A stretch of 64,000 nucleotides of DNA, from assembly GCA_033283265.1 (NCBI GenBank), contig JAWMQN010000005.1, forward strand, positions 186,001 through 250,000, given 5' to 3'. A program made the position numbers and the translations under genes. The notes beneath the pieces were generated by a model, which was not told the DNA's origin, ran no database searches, and was given only the letters and a program-made list of their open reading frames with translations. The DNA comes from Mangrovimicrobium sp033283265 (lineage in GTDB: Bacteria > Pseudomonadota > Gammaproteobacteria > Pseudomonadales > Halieaceae). Of the stretch, positions 41,727 through 49,598 are shown one piece after another (position 1 is the first letter of the stretch; each line of letters begins with the position of its first letter).

Positions 41727-42027
41727 TCGGGCTCCTTGTTACTTTTATCGTGCAGTTATTACTTCAATTTTGGGGCTTTGTCGCCGCGGCTTCACGCAAG
41801 CAGGCTGGCTGGTTACTCAGACCACTAACTACGAAGCTGAGCCAGCGCCTCCAGAATCTCGCGCACGTCCGGGCTGCGGGTGCTCGTGCGGCAACGGCCC
41901 CTTCTGGAACCGTTAGGCGACAGGACGTCGCCGCTCGAGCCTGCACATGGATGTGCGCTTTTTGGCGTGTTCCAGAAGGGGCCGTTGCCGCACGAGCACC
42001 GACCCTGCAGAACACCTCAAAAAAACC
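41727..42027. other. Intergenic region with structured repeat and a possible gene tail
   Basis: This 301-bp gap holds palindromic element copy 2 (41879-42000). Next to its left end is a short leftward protein-like tail, SPDVREILEALAQLRS then stop (about 41830-41878), which breaks at the element. No intact gene is seen. Confidence 0.5.
41879..42000 (+). repeat. Structured palindromic element, copy 2
   Basis: This 122-bp unit has a perfect 32-bp outer stem (41879-41910 with 41969-42000) around a 58-bp core at 41911-41968. The core matches copy 1 at 50 of 58 positions. It has GGCGAC-AGGAC-GTCGCC and GCACAT-GG-ATGTGC, then GCTTTTT. In the second hairpin a U-A pair of copy 1 is replaced by C-G, a compensatory change. 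The outer stem sequence is unrelated to that of copy 1. Confidence 0.75.
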
Positions 42028-42822
42028 TCAGCTACGCACCGCAGCTACCGCAGCCAAAGCCGCCCCACCACCGTCAACCGCGAGGTCGACACCATTTACA
42101 TAACTACACAACTCACTGTTCAACAGCAGCAGTGGCCAGGCCTGCTCTTCTGGCGAACTGCAGCGCCCGATCGGCCGGGTGATATTGTCCATCCCGGAAA
42201 AGCCATCGAGATCGCGCTCGATCTCGTCCATCATCGGCGTGCGCGTCGCGCCCGGGCTGCTGCAGTTGATGCGGATGCCCCGCCGGATCAATTGCGTGGC
42301 ACGCAGCTTGGTCCACACCACCACCGCTTCCTTGGTAAAGGAATAGGCATTGGGAAACAGCGCGGCGTGATCGCGGTACCAGGCCAGCCCCTCGTCCAGG
42401 GACTTCAGTTCGAGGAATTGCAGCAGTTCGGCCAGGTGCTTCGGCCAGGCCGCGCCGCCGATAGAGGCGATAGTGGCGATGGCACTGCCCTGCCCCATCT
42501 TCGCCGCGAGCGCTTCGCTGAAGGCGCGGGTGGAAAAGAAGTTGATGCGCAGGATGTCCTCGCCGCCGTGGGTGGGCCCCAGGCCGGCGCAGTTGAACAG
42601 TGCATCGACCGGGGTCTCGATGGCGGCAGCTGCGCTGGCCGCGGCGTCGGGGTCGCGAAAATCCACTGCGGTAAAATGTTCGAGAGAAAGCTCCGGCGTG
42701 CGCAGGTCGATACCGTGCACCCGGGCGCCGAGGGCCAGTAACTGACGGGCGACTGCATTGCCGATACCGGAATAACAGCCCGTGACGACGATGTGTTTGT
42801 TCTTGTAATTCAGCGCGTTCAT
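42028..42822 (-). CDS. SDR-family NAD(P)-dependent dehydrogenase (3alpha-HSD/coniferyl-alcohol dehydrogenase-like)
   Basis: A 264-residue protein with an intact SDR core: VVTGCYSGIGNAVARQL (about 12-28), FNCAGLGPTHG, ATIASIGGAAW and the catalytic AYSFTKEAVVVW with YxxxK. The insertion between Ser and Tyr (LLQFLELKSLDEGLAWY) and the short N-terminus fit the 3alpha-hydroxysteroid/coniferyl-alcohol dehydrogenase branch. It probably oxidises a secondary or benzylic-type alcohol. It has its own promoter region containing an operator-like site at 42915-42932, shared with the divergent ferredoxin gene. No strong ribosome site is visible. Confidence 0.88.
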   Translation of the reverse strand: MNALNYKNKHIVVTGCYSGIGNAVARQLLALGARVHGIDLRTPELSLEHFTAVDFRDPDAAASAAAAIETPVDALFNCAGLGPTHGGEDILRINFFSTRAFSEALAAKMGQGSAIATIASIGGAAWPKHLAELLQFLELKSLDEGLAWYRDHAALFPNAYSFTKEAVVVWTKLRATQLIRRGIRINCSSPGATRTPMMDEIERDLDGFSGMDNITRPIGRCSSPEEQAWPLLLLNSELCSYVNGVDLAVDGGGAALAAVAAVRS

Positions 42823-42914
42823 GGCATTATCGCTGGCAGTTTTTTCGGGCTGCCGCAGCCCCGGGCGTTGTACACCCGTTTACTTGGCGGGATTCAACGG
42901 TATAATTCCCTATT

Positions 42915-42932
42915 ACTGACGGCGTGTCAATT
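42915..42932. promoter_or_regulatory. Operator-like site ACTGACGGCGTGTCAATT (site B3)
   Basis: An exact match to ACTGACG-N5-TCAATT; it shares ACTGACGGCG and TCAATTTT with site B7 in front of the TetR2 gene. It is centred between the divergent SDR and ferredoxin starts, 93 bp from each. Confidence 0.6.
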
Positions 42933-43024
42933 TTTTGGCCCGCTTCGATGCGAACGTGGACCCGGAGTGTCCGGGTACCGGCAGTGATAGCTCAACACAC
43001 AATACACACTGAACAGAGGTCAGC

Positions 43025-43345
43025 ATGCCCACCGTAAAATTCATTCAGCCCGACGGCGTGGAAAAGATCATCGACGTACCCGAGGGCACCAGCCTGATGA
43101 GCGCCGCGATGGAAAATGGCGTCGAGGGTATTCTCGGCGACTGTGGTGGCGCCTGCAGCTGTGCAACCTGCCACTGCTACATCGAAGACGAATACTTCGC
43201 CAAGCTGCCGCCGGCCGAGGACATCGAGCAGTCGATGATCGAGTTCGCCAGCGAGCCGAAGGAAAACAGCCGCCTGGGCTGCCAGGTGCAGGTAACCGAA
43301 GAGCTGTCCGGCATCGTCGTACGCATGCCCGAATCCCAATACTGA
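43025..43345 (+). CDS. [2Fe-2S] ferredoxin, adrenodoxin/putidaredoxin type
   Basis: A 106-residue protein with an AGAGGTC ribosome site. The cluster ligands are Cys40, Cys46, Cys49 and Cys86 (GDCGGACSCATCHCY, then RLGCQV), the C-X5-C-X2-C...C pattern of vertebrate-type ferredoxins that feed bacterial class I P450s. The other Cys residues (44, 51) are extra. It is the natural electron donor for the P450 at 44328-45533 and perhaps the other two. No ferredoxin reductase gene is present in the window, so a reductase encoded elsewhere is required. It is monocistronic, with a hairpin after its stop. Confidence 0.95.
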   Translation: MPTVKFIQPDGVEKIIDVPEGTSLMSAAMENGVEGILGDCGGACSCATCHCYIEDEYFAKLPPAEDIEQSMIEFASEPKENSRLGCQVQVTEELSGIVVRMPESQY

Positions 43346-43378
43346 GAAAGCGCTGAGTCAGTAGCTGGCGAATCTCTC

Positions 43379-43401
43379 CCGGGGTGAGTTCTTCACCCCG
43401 G
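43379..43401. terminator. Hairpin between convergent ferredoxin and enoyl-CoA hydratase genes
   Basis: The arms CCGGGGTGA and TCACCCCGG pair perfectly over 9 bp around GTTCT. It lies 34 bp past the ferredoxin stop and 30 bp past the hydratase stop on the other strand. There is no T-run, so it is terminator-like rather than certain. Confidence 0.55.
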
Positions 43402-43430
43402 AATCAACTCCCCTACCCTCTTGGCGGCTG

Positions 43431-44258
43431 TTAACCGCCGGTGTTGTTCTTCTTCAGCTTTGACACGTCCCTGGTCAGCACGGCGGACTTGCCGCCGGAC
43501 AGGGCGATGCACTGAGTGTGCTGGAATTCGTGGATATCGAAGGCGGCCTGCAGCGCGGCGGGCTGGCCCATGGTATCGATGGTCTGGTTGACCACCCGCT
43601 TGGCCATCATCAGCGAGAACAGGTCCTGCTGGGCGATCTTCTGCGCCATGGCGAGGGCGGACTCGCGCAGTTCATCCAGCGCCACCACCTCGTTGACCAT
43701 GCCCAGTTTCTCCGCTTCCGCGGCGGTGATCCTGTCCGCGGTGAACAGCATCTGCTTGGCCTTGCGCGGGCCCAGTTCCCAGGTGTGGCCGTGGTATTCC
43801 ACCCCGGCGATGCCCATCATGATGGTCGGGTCGCTGAACCAGGCGTTGTCGGCGGCGATGATCAGGTCGCAGGGCCAGCACAGCATCAGGCCGGCGGCGA
43901 TACAGGCGCCCTGCACCGCGGCGATGGAAGGCTTGGGATTGTTGCGCCAGCGGCGGCTGTACTCGAAGTAGTGGGACTGCTCCCACAGGTACTGGCCGGT
44001 GATGCCGCGGGTCTCCCAGTCGAAGGTGGCGAACACGTCCTTCTCGTCTTCCTTCACCGACAGGTCGTGGCCGGCGGAGAAATTCTTGCCGTTGGCCTGC
44101 AGCAGGATCACCTTGACGTTGTTGTCCTTCGCCGCGCGGCTCCAGCAGGCGTCCAGGTCTTCCAGCAGGCTGGGGTTCTGGGCGTTGTGCACCTCGGGGC
44201 GGTTGAGGGTGATGACGGCGACGTTGTCGATGACTTCGTAGAGTACGATTTCGCTCAT
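43431..44258 (-). CDS. Enoyl-CoA hydratase/isomerase family protein
   Basis: A 275-residue crotonase-fold protein with VAVITLNRPEVHNAQNP at the N-terminus and the oxyanion-hole segments KNFSAGHDLS and VQGACIAAGLMLCWPCDLIIA. At the usual second catalytic position the sequence reads DPTIMMGIAGVEYHG, not the Glu-rich LGxxP pattern of classical hydratases. The reaction (hydration, isomerisation or hydrolysis) is therefore open. A longer loop (VKEDEKDVFATFDWETRG) follows the first oxyanion segment. It is the last gene of the long leftward catabolic run, next to the P450, and probably acts on the acyl-CoA made by the upstream dehydrogenases. Confidence 0.9.
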   Translation of the reverse strand: MSEIVLYEVIDNVAVITLNRPEVHNAQNPSLLEDLDACWSRAAKDNNVKVILLQANGKNFSAGHDLSVKEDEKDVFATFDWETRGITGQYLWEQSHYFEYSRRWRNNPKPSIAAVQGACIAAGLMLCWPCDLIIAADNAWFSDPTIMMGIAGVEYHGHTWELGPRKAKQMLFTADRITAAEAEKLGMVNEVVALDELRESALAMAQKIAQQDLFSLMMAKRVVNQTIDTMGQPAALQAAFDIHEFQHTQCIALSGGKSAVLTRDVSKLKKNNTGG

Positions 44259-44327
44259 GGTTGCGGACCCTGGCTTGATACGGGGGAAAGTACCGGCCCG
44301 CCTGAACGGCGGACCGGCGGACGGGTA

Positions 44328-45533
44328 TTACTTCTTGATGACGATGGGCACGTGGGAGTAGCCGCGCACGGTGCTGGTGCGCACCCGCTTGAGCTGGTCT
44401 TCGACCACATCCCAGTCGCCGATGCGCTTGAGCACTTCCTCGATGGCGATCTTCGATTCCAGCCGCGCCACGGAGGCGCCGAGGCAGGTGTGCGGGCCGT
44501 AGCCGAAGGTCACGTGGCGCCGGGGCGCGCGCTCGATGTCGAACACTTCCGGGTTGTCCCAGTGGCGGTCGTCACGGGTGGCGGCGGCGGTGAGCAGGGC
44601 CACGTTGTCGCCCTTCTTCATGGTCACGCCGTGGTATTCCACGTCGTTGAGCAGGCGGCGGAACTGGATCGGCGAGGGCGGCTCGTAGCGCAGCAGTTCC
44701 TCGATGGCCCGGGGGATGAGCTTGGGATTGTCGCGCAGTTTCTGCCGCTGCTCCGGGTGGCGGGCCAGCAGCACGCCGGTGTTGCTGAGCAGGCGGGCCA
44801 CGGTTTCGTTGCCGGCGGAGGAAATCAGCACCATGAAGAACAGGCTCTCTTCCACGGTGAAGGGACGCTTGCTGCCGTCGGCCTGGTCGATTTCCGCGTG
44901 GGAGAGGTAGGACAGGAAGTCGCCGCGGGGGTTTTCCTTGCGGTCGTTGAGCACCTCGGTGAAGTAACCCATGGCCTTGCCCATGGCGTTCATGCCGGCC
45001 TCGGTCATGCTGCCGTCTTCGTTGCGGGCCAGGGAGTCGTCCGCCCACTGGTTGATCTGGCGGCGCTCTTCACCGGCGGGAATGCCGAGGATGTGGCTGA
45101 CCACGTCCATCGGGATCCAGCGCCCGAAGTCCTGGATGAAGTCGAAGGAGTCACGGCCTTCCAGCGGCTCCAGGTAGCTGACCACGATCTCGCGGATGTC
45201 CTCTTCCAGCTTGGCCACCGCGGCCGGGGTGAACTGGTGCGCCACGACGGCGCGCAGCTGGTCGTGGTAGGGCGGATCGTTGTTGATCATCAACGGCACT
45301 TCACCGGGAGTTGCCGACATCAGCTCGAGCACGGTGCCCCAGGCGGAGCTGAAGTTCTGCCAGTCCATGGAGGCCTTCAGCACGTCGTCGTAGCGGCTCA
45401 GCACCCAGTAGTTGTATTTCTCGTTGCGCCACACCGGCGCCTCGTCGCGCAGGCGGCGGAAAATTTCGTAGGGATTGTCGTCGACTTCGTAACTGTACTG
45501 GTCGTAATAGAGCTCGGGGGCTGGGGCGTTCAT
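44328..45533 (-). CDS. Cytochrome P450
   Basis: The start at 45533 (MNAPAPELYY) is preferred for its CGGAGTTATGAC ribosome site, giving 401 residues. The heme loop TFGYGPHTCLGAS has Cys350. The I-helix reads ISSAGNETVARLL, and the ExxR is in EELLRYEPPSPIQFRR. The pattern is typical of the CYP families that hydroxylate terpenoids, steroids and fatty-acid-like chains in bacteria. The divergent ferredoxin gene is the likely redox partner. It lies inside a leftward run with an SDR upstream, consistent with hydroxylation followed by oxidation to a ketone or aldehyde. Confidence 0.95.
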   Translation of the reverse strand: MNAPAPELYYDQYSYEVDDNPYEIFRRLRDEAPVWRNEKYNYWVLSRYDDVLKASMDWQNFSSAWGTVLELMSATPGEVPLMINNDPPYHDQLRAVVAHQFTPAAVAKLEEDIREIVVSYLEPLEGRDSFDFIQDFGRWIPMDVVSHILGIPAGEERRQINQWADDSLARNEDGSMTEAGMNAMGKAMGYFTEVLNDRKENPRGDFLSYLSHAEIDQADGSKRPFTVEESLFFMVLISSAGNETVARLLSNTGVLLARHPEQRQKLRDNPKLIPRAIEELLRYEPPSPIQFRRLLNDVEYHGVTMKKGDNVALLTAAATRDDRHWDNPEVFDIERAPRRHVTFGYGPHTCLGASVARLESKIAIEEVLKRIGDWDVVEDQLKRVRTSTVRGYSHVPIVIKK

Positions 45534-45570
45534 GTCATAACTCCGAATATTGTAATCAGTGCGAAGGCAG

Positions 45571-46308
45571 CTAGATGCTGACCCCACCGTCGATCAGGTT
45601 GTCGGTACCGGTGGTCGCCGCGGACTCGTCCGAGGCGAGGTAAACCACCAGCGCAGAAACCTGTTCACGGCTGACGAAGCGCTTGAGGGGGATGCTCTGG
45701 CGAACCCGCTCCTTGAGTTCCTCGTCCACCCGGCCACTGAACAGGCCGGTCTCGTCGACGGCGCCGGGCAGGATAGCATTAACACGTATGTTCTGGGGAG
45801 CCAGTTCGACCGCCAGGTGCTTGGTCAGGCCGCGGATCGCCCACTTCGAACAACCGTACACACTGTAATCATTCCAGCCGCGATAGGCGACCTGTGAGGA
45901 AATATTAATGATCGAACCGCCGCCGCGCTGCGCCAGCAGCGGGCTGATCGTGCGGATGCCCAGCCAGGTGCCGACCACGTTGACGTCGAGCACCTTGCGC
46001 AGGGTCTCGGCGCTCTCGCTCTGGATGTCGCCCTTGGAGAGGATGCCGGCGTTGTTGACCAGGATGTCGACACCGCCGAAGGCCTCCACGCAGCGCGCGG
46101 CCGCGGCCTGCCACTGGGCCTCGTCGGAGATGTCCTGGCGCAGGAACTGCGCCCGCTCGCCGAGTTCGTCCGCCAGTGCCGCGCCCCTGTCGGCGTCGAT
46201 GTCGGTCATCAGCAGGAAGGCCCCCTCGGCGATCACCCGCCGGGCGTGGGACTCGCCCATGCCGTTGGCGGCGCCGGTGAGCAGTACCACCTTGTCCTTG
46301 AGTCTCAT
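45571..46308 (-). CDS. SDR-family NAD(P)-dependent oxidoreductase
   Basis: The 245-residue classical SDR has an excellent GAGGAGG ribosome site. It shows LLTGAANGMGESHA (9-22), ILVNNAGILSKG, Ser at INISSQVAY and the catalytic Tyr151-Lys155 (YGCSK). The C-terminal IDGGVSI is standard. It resembles 3alpha/20beta-hydroxysteroid and 3-oxoacyl dehydrogenases. Its ATG overlaps the stop of the upstream NTF2-like gene (46305-46308). It probably oxidises the alcohol produced by the P450 37 bp downstream. Confidence 0.93.
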   Translation of the reverse strand: MRLKDKVVLLTGAANGMGESHARRVIAEGAFLLMTDIDADRGAALADELGERAQFLRQDISDEAQWQAAAARCVEAFGGVDILVNNAGILSKGDIQSESAETLRKVLDVNVVGTWLGIRTISPLLAQRGGGSIINISSQVAYRGWNDYSVYGCSKWAIRGLTKHLAVELAPQNIRVNAILPGAVDETGLFSGRVDEELKERVRQSIPLKRFVSREQVSALVVYLASDESAATTGTDNLIDGGVSI

Positions 46309-46724
46309 GCTGTTGCCTCCTCATCTGCATAGGGCATGTGCACGCGCAGCTCGGCGATCTTCCACTGGCCGTCGCGTTTCACCAGGTTGAAGCGGTACTC
46401 GACGAATATCGCCATTGCCGCCGGCTTTGCCGCCCAGTCCGCCACGGTGCCGTAGGCATTGGCCACGGCCTGCCCGGCGCTGGCGCCCTGTTCGATGAAT
46501 ATGTTGGTGATCACGTGGCGATACTCATAGGGGCCGGCGAGCAGTTTCTCGGTCTGGCCGATGAAGCCGGCCTTGCCGACCAGCTCGATATCCGCCCCGA
46601 CCAGGCGACCCTCGGGCAGGAACAGCTCCGCCCAGGCCTCGCCGTCGTAGTTGTCCACCCGGAAGGAATACTGGGCGATCAGTTCGTAGATCGCGAAGCG
46701 GTCTTCCAGTGTAAATGCTGTCAT
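46305..46724 (-). CDS. NTF2/SnoaL-like fold protein (A)
   Basis: The start at 46724 (MTAFTLEDRFAI) is chosen; it gives 139 residues and follows GGTGAGCGC. The cone-shaped alpha+beta fold shows FAIYELIAQYSFRVDNYDGEAWAELF (helical start) and later FVEYRFNLVKRDGQWKIAELRV. Members with an early DxxxxW pattern include ring isomerases, dehydratases and polyketide cyclases; a role in double-bond isomerisation or dehydration of a ketone intermediate fits the context but is inference. It overlaps the downstream SDR by 4 bp, so the two are translationally coupled. Confidence 0.85.
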   Translation of the reverse strand: MTAFTLEDRFAIYELIAQYSFRVDNYDGEAWAELFLPEGRLVGADIELVGKAGFIGQTEKLLAGPYEYRHVITNIFIEQGASAGQAVANAYGTVADWAAKPAAMAIFVEYRFNLVKRDGQWKIAELRVHMPYADEEATA

Positions 46725-46738
46725 GCGCTCACCCTTTT

Positions 46739-48394
46739 TTATCCAGCGGATTTTTCCGCGATGGCCTTTGCCATGTTGCGCAGCTGGTCCTTGCGCACCT
46801 TGCCCGAGGGCACCCGCGGGAAATCCTCGACGAGTTCCAGCCACTCCGGGTATTTCTGCTTCGCCAGGCCCGCGGCGTCAAGGAAGCGGCGCATCTCGGC
46901 CATGTCGAAGCTGCTGCCCGCGTTGGCGATGACGAAGGCACAACCCATCTCACCGGTGCTGGCACTGGGCATGGCGACGATGGCGATGTCGGCGATCGCC
47001 GGGTGCTCCATCAACACGTCCTCCACTTCCTTGGGGCTGATGTTCTCCCCGGAACGGATGATGATGTCCTTCTTGCGCCCGGTGATCTCGAGGTAGTCGC
47101 CGTAACGGCGCCGGCCGAGGTCGCCCATGCGGAAGAAGTCATTCTCGTCGAAGGCGGAGGCGTTGTCGCCAGTGTCGAGGTAGCCGGCAAACTGCTCCGG
47201 GCCGAAGGCCAGGATCTCGCCCTCCACGCCCTCTTCACTGATTTCATTGCCGTCGTCGTCGACCAGCTTCACCTCGATGGGCGGCAGCAGGATGCCGTCG
47301 GTCTCGGCGCCGAACTTCGCCTGCGCACGGCTGTTGATGCCCAGGGTGACAGTCATCATCTCGGTGGAACCGTAGGCGCGGAAGAACAGGCAGCCGGGGA
47401 ACTCCCGCGAGACCTGCAGGATCAGCTCCGGCGACACCGAGGTGCCGCCGCAGAAGAACATGCGCAGGGAGGCCAGCGCGCTGCGATTGTTCTCGGTGGC
47501 CGCCAGCAACTGCTGCAGGAAGGGCGTCGCCCCGCCGCTGATGGTGCAGCCGTGCTCGCGGATGGCATCGATGCCGTCCTGCACGTTCCAGACATCCAGC
47601 AGCACGGCCGGGGCGCCGGAAATCCAGGGGATGTCGAAGGCCCAGATGGCGCCGGTGATGTGGGTCACCGGCGAGGGCATGAAGATCACGTCGCTGGCGT
47701 TGACGCCCCAGGCCTCGACCATCTGCCGCGCCTTGTAGCCGAAGGCGTAGTGGGTCTGCAGCACGCCCTTGGCGCGGCCGGTGGTGCCGGAGGTGAACAT
47801 TACCAGGAAGGCGTTGGCCGGGTCGACCCCGGGCAGCTCGGCCAGCGGCTCGCCGGCGAGGGTCTGTTCCCAGGGCGTGGTGTCGGCGCTCTGCCCGCGG
47901 ACGACCACGACTTCCTGCAGGCGCGGCAGCTGCCCGCGCAGGCCGGCGACCAGCGCCGGGTAATCGCACTTGCGGAAAATTCCGGGGATAAACAGGAATT
48001 TGGCCCCGGTCTCGCCGAGCATGTAGGCCAGCTCCGCCTCGCGGTAGATCGGCGGAATCGGGTTGATCACCAGGCCGAGCATGCGCGCGGCGAGGGCGAT
48101 GATGGCACTTTCCGACCAGTTGGGCAGCTGGAAGGCCACCACGTCACCGGCCACGGCGCCGCGCGCCTGCAGGTAGCCGGCGAGGCGCAGGGCGCCGGTG
48201 TAGACGTCGCCGCGGCTGAGCCGGCGGTCGCTCTCGATCAGCAGGGTCCTGTCGGGATCCTCGAGGTATCGCTCCCGGGCGACATCGGCGAGGGTCTCGC
48301 GGCGCCAGTAGCCGGCCTCCAGCCACTGCTCGGCGTGCGCCTGCGACCAGCGCAGGGGGAAACCACCGATATCCTTGCGAATTTCAAAGGGCAT
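46739..48394 (-). CDS. AMP-forming acyl-CoA ligase
   Basis: The 551-residue ANL-family enzyme has ribosome site GGAGAATTTGC. The phosphate-binding motif is MFTSGTTGRAKGVLQ, A5 is RAYGSTEMM, A7 reads FRMGDLGRRRYGDYLEITG, A8 is GRKKDIIIRSGENISP, and the A10 Lys is in PSGKVRKDQL. It activates a carboxylic acid with ATP and CoA. The sequence is like cyclohexanecarboxylate/fatty-acid CoA ligases; the exact acid is unknown. It lies directly downstream of an acyl-CoA dehydrogenase pair, which would take its product. Confidence 0.93.
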   Translation of the reverse strand: MPFEIRKDIGGFPLRWSQAHAEQWLEAGYWRRETLADVARERYLEDPDRTLLIESDRRLSRGDVYTGALRLAGYLQARGAVAGDVVAFQLPNWSESAIIALAARMLGLVINPIPPIYREAELAYMLGETGAKFLFIPGIFRKCDYPALVAGLRGQLPRLQEVVVVRGQSADTTPWEQTLAGEPLAELPGVDPANAFLVMFTSGTTGRAKGVLQTHYAFGYKARQMVEAWGVNASDVIFMPSPVTHITGAIWAFDIPWISGAPAVLLDVWNVQDGIDAIREHGCTISGGATPFLQQLLAATENNRSALASLRMFFCGGTSVSPELILQVSREFPGCLFFRAYGSTEMMTVTLGINSRAQAKFGAETDGILLPPIEVKLVDDDGNEISEEGVEGEILAFGPEQFAGYLDTGDNASAFDENDFFRMGDLGRRRYGDYLEITGRKKDIIIRSGENISPKEVEDVLMEHPAIADIAIVAMPSASTGEMGCAFVIANAGSSFDMAEMRRFLDAAGLAKQKYPEWLELVEDFPRVPSGKVRKDQLRNMAKAIAEKSAG

Positions 48395-48418
48395 GCAAAT
48401 TCTCCGCTGTTTCGTGCA

Positions 48419-49597
48419 TTACCGCGCCCGCGGCAGCTCCAGCAACTGGTCGGCAATGATTTCCCGCTGGATCTCCGAGGTGCCCCCGGCGATGGTGTAG
48501 ATCCAGCTCCACAGGTACTCGTAGGTCCAGGGATGGTCGGCGCGGTCGCCGTTCCACTCCATGAACTCCCAGCCGAGGATCTCCGCCACCAGGTGGCTCA
48601 GCGCCTTGGAGGTGCCGGTGACCATCAGCTTCATGATCGAGCCCTTGGGACCGGGCCCGCCGGAGAGCTCGATCTCGCTGATCTGGGCGAAGGTCATGGC
48701 GCGGATGGCCATGGTCTCGGCCTTGATCAGCGCCAGGCGGCCGGCGATGGCGCTGTCCTCGATGGCCAGGCTGCCGTCTTCCAGGCGGGTGCGGCCGGCC
48801 AGGGCGATGGCCTGGTTGACCCGCTCGAACAGCGCCAGCTGGTCGCCGATAAAGCCGGTGCCGCGCTCGAAGGAGAGGGTCGACATGGCGGTCTTCCAGC
48901 CGCTGCCCAGCTCACCGACCACGTTGCTCAAGGGGATGCGGACATCGTCGTAGAAGGTCGTGTTGACGTGCTCGTCACCGAGCATGGTCCTGATCGGGCT
49001 CACCGTGATGCCCGGCGTGCGCATGTCGCAGATGACCCAGGTCAGGCCCCTGTGGCGCTGGGAGCCGGGCTCGGTGCGAATCAGCAACTCCTGGAAGTCC
49101 GCGTGCTGGCCGTCGGTGGTCCAGGTCTTGCTGCCGTTGACCACGAGATGGTCGCCGTCGACCGCGCCGAAGGTCTTCAGCGAGGCGAGGTCGGAACCGG
49201 CGTTGGGCTCGGAAAAACCCTGGCACCAGAGGTTCTCGCCGGAGAGGATTTTCGGCAGGTGGAAGGCCTTTTGCTCGTCGGTGCCGCAGGCGATGATCGT
49301 AGGCCCCGCGTGCATCAGCGCCACGTAGGTGGTGTTGATGTAGTTCGGCGCGCCGGCGCGAGCGCACTCCTCGTACCAGATCACCTGCTGTACCGCGGAG
49401 AGGCCGAGGCCGCCGAATTCCTGCGGCCAGTTCACCCCGGCCCAGCCGTGCTCGAAGAGTTTTTTCTGCCAGTCGCGGTCGAACTGCGCCGCGCCCTCGC
49501 CGTGGGCCGGGCGGCGCTCGCGGGGAATATTGTCCTTCAGCCAGCTGCGGGCACGGGCGCGGAAATCCTGGTCGGCTTCGCTGAATATCAGGTCCAT
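48419..49597 (-). CDS. Acyl-CoA dehydrogenase, long partner subunit
   Basis: A 392-residue protein with MDLIFSEADQDFRARARSWL, the FAD segment WCQGFSEPNAGSDLASLKTF, DHLVVNGSKTWTTDGQHAD, and a C-terminal WSWIYTIAGGTSEIQREIIADQLL. It resembles the long subunit at 29864-31030. Its start is one base downstream of the stop of the short partner gene, and GGAGGCG inside that gene's end serves as ribosome site. The two probably form an alpha2beta2 flavoprotein that dehydrogenates the acyl-CoA made by the downstream ligase. Confidence 0.92.
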   Translation of the reverse strand: MDLIFSEADQDFRARARSWLKDNIPRERRPAHGEGAAQFDRDWQKKLFEHGWAGVNWPQEFGGLGLSAVQQVIWYEECARAGAPNYINTTYVALMHAGPTIIACGTDEQKAFHLPKILSGENLWCQGFSEPNAGSDLASLKTFGAVDGDHLVVNGSKTWTTDGQHADFQELLIRTEPGSQRHRGLTWVICDMRTPGITVSPIRTMLGDEHVNTTFYDDVRIPLSNVVGELGSGWKTAMSTLSFERGTGFIGDQLALFERVNQAIALAGRTRLEDGSLAIEDSAIAGRLALIKAETMAIRAMTFAQISEIELSGGPGPKGSIMKLMVTGTSKALSHLVAEILGWEFMEWNGDRADHPWTYEYLWSWIYTIAGGTSEIQREIIADQLLELPRAR

Positions 49598-49598
49598 C

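Noticed and set aside
41879..42000. CRISPR or tandem-repeat interpretation of the palindromic elements
   Set aside because: Only single isolated copies occur, without regular spacing, spacers or cas genes.
41750..42182. Rightward open frames across palindromic element copy 2
   Set aside because: They run through both arms of a perfect inverted repeat and give low-complexity peptides; the element is better read as a structured repeat.
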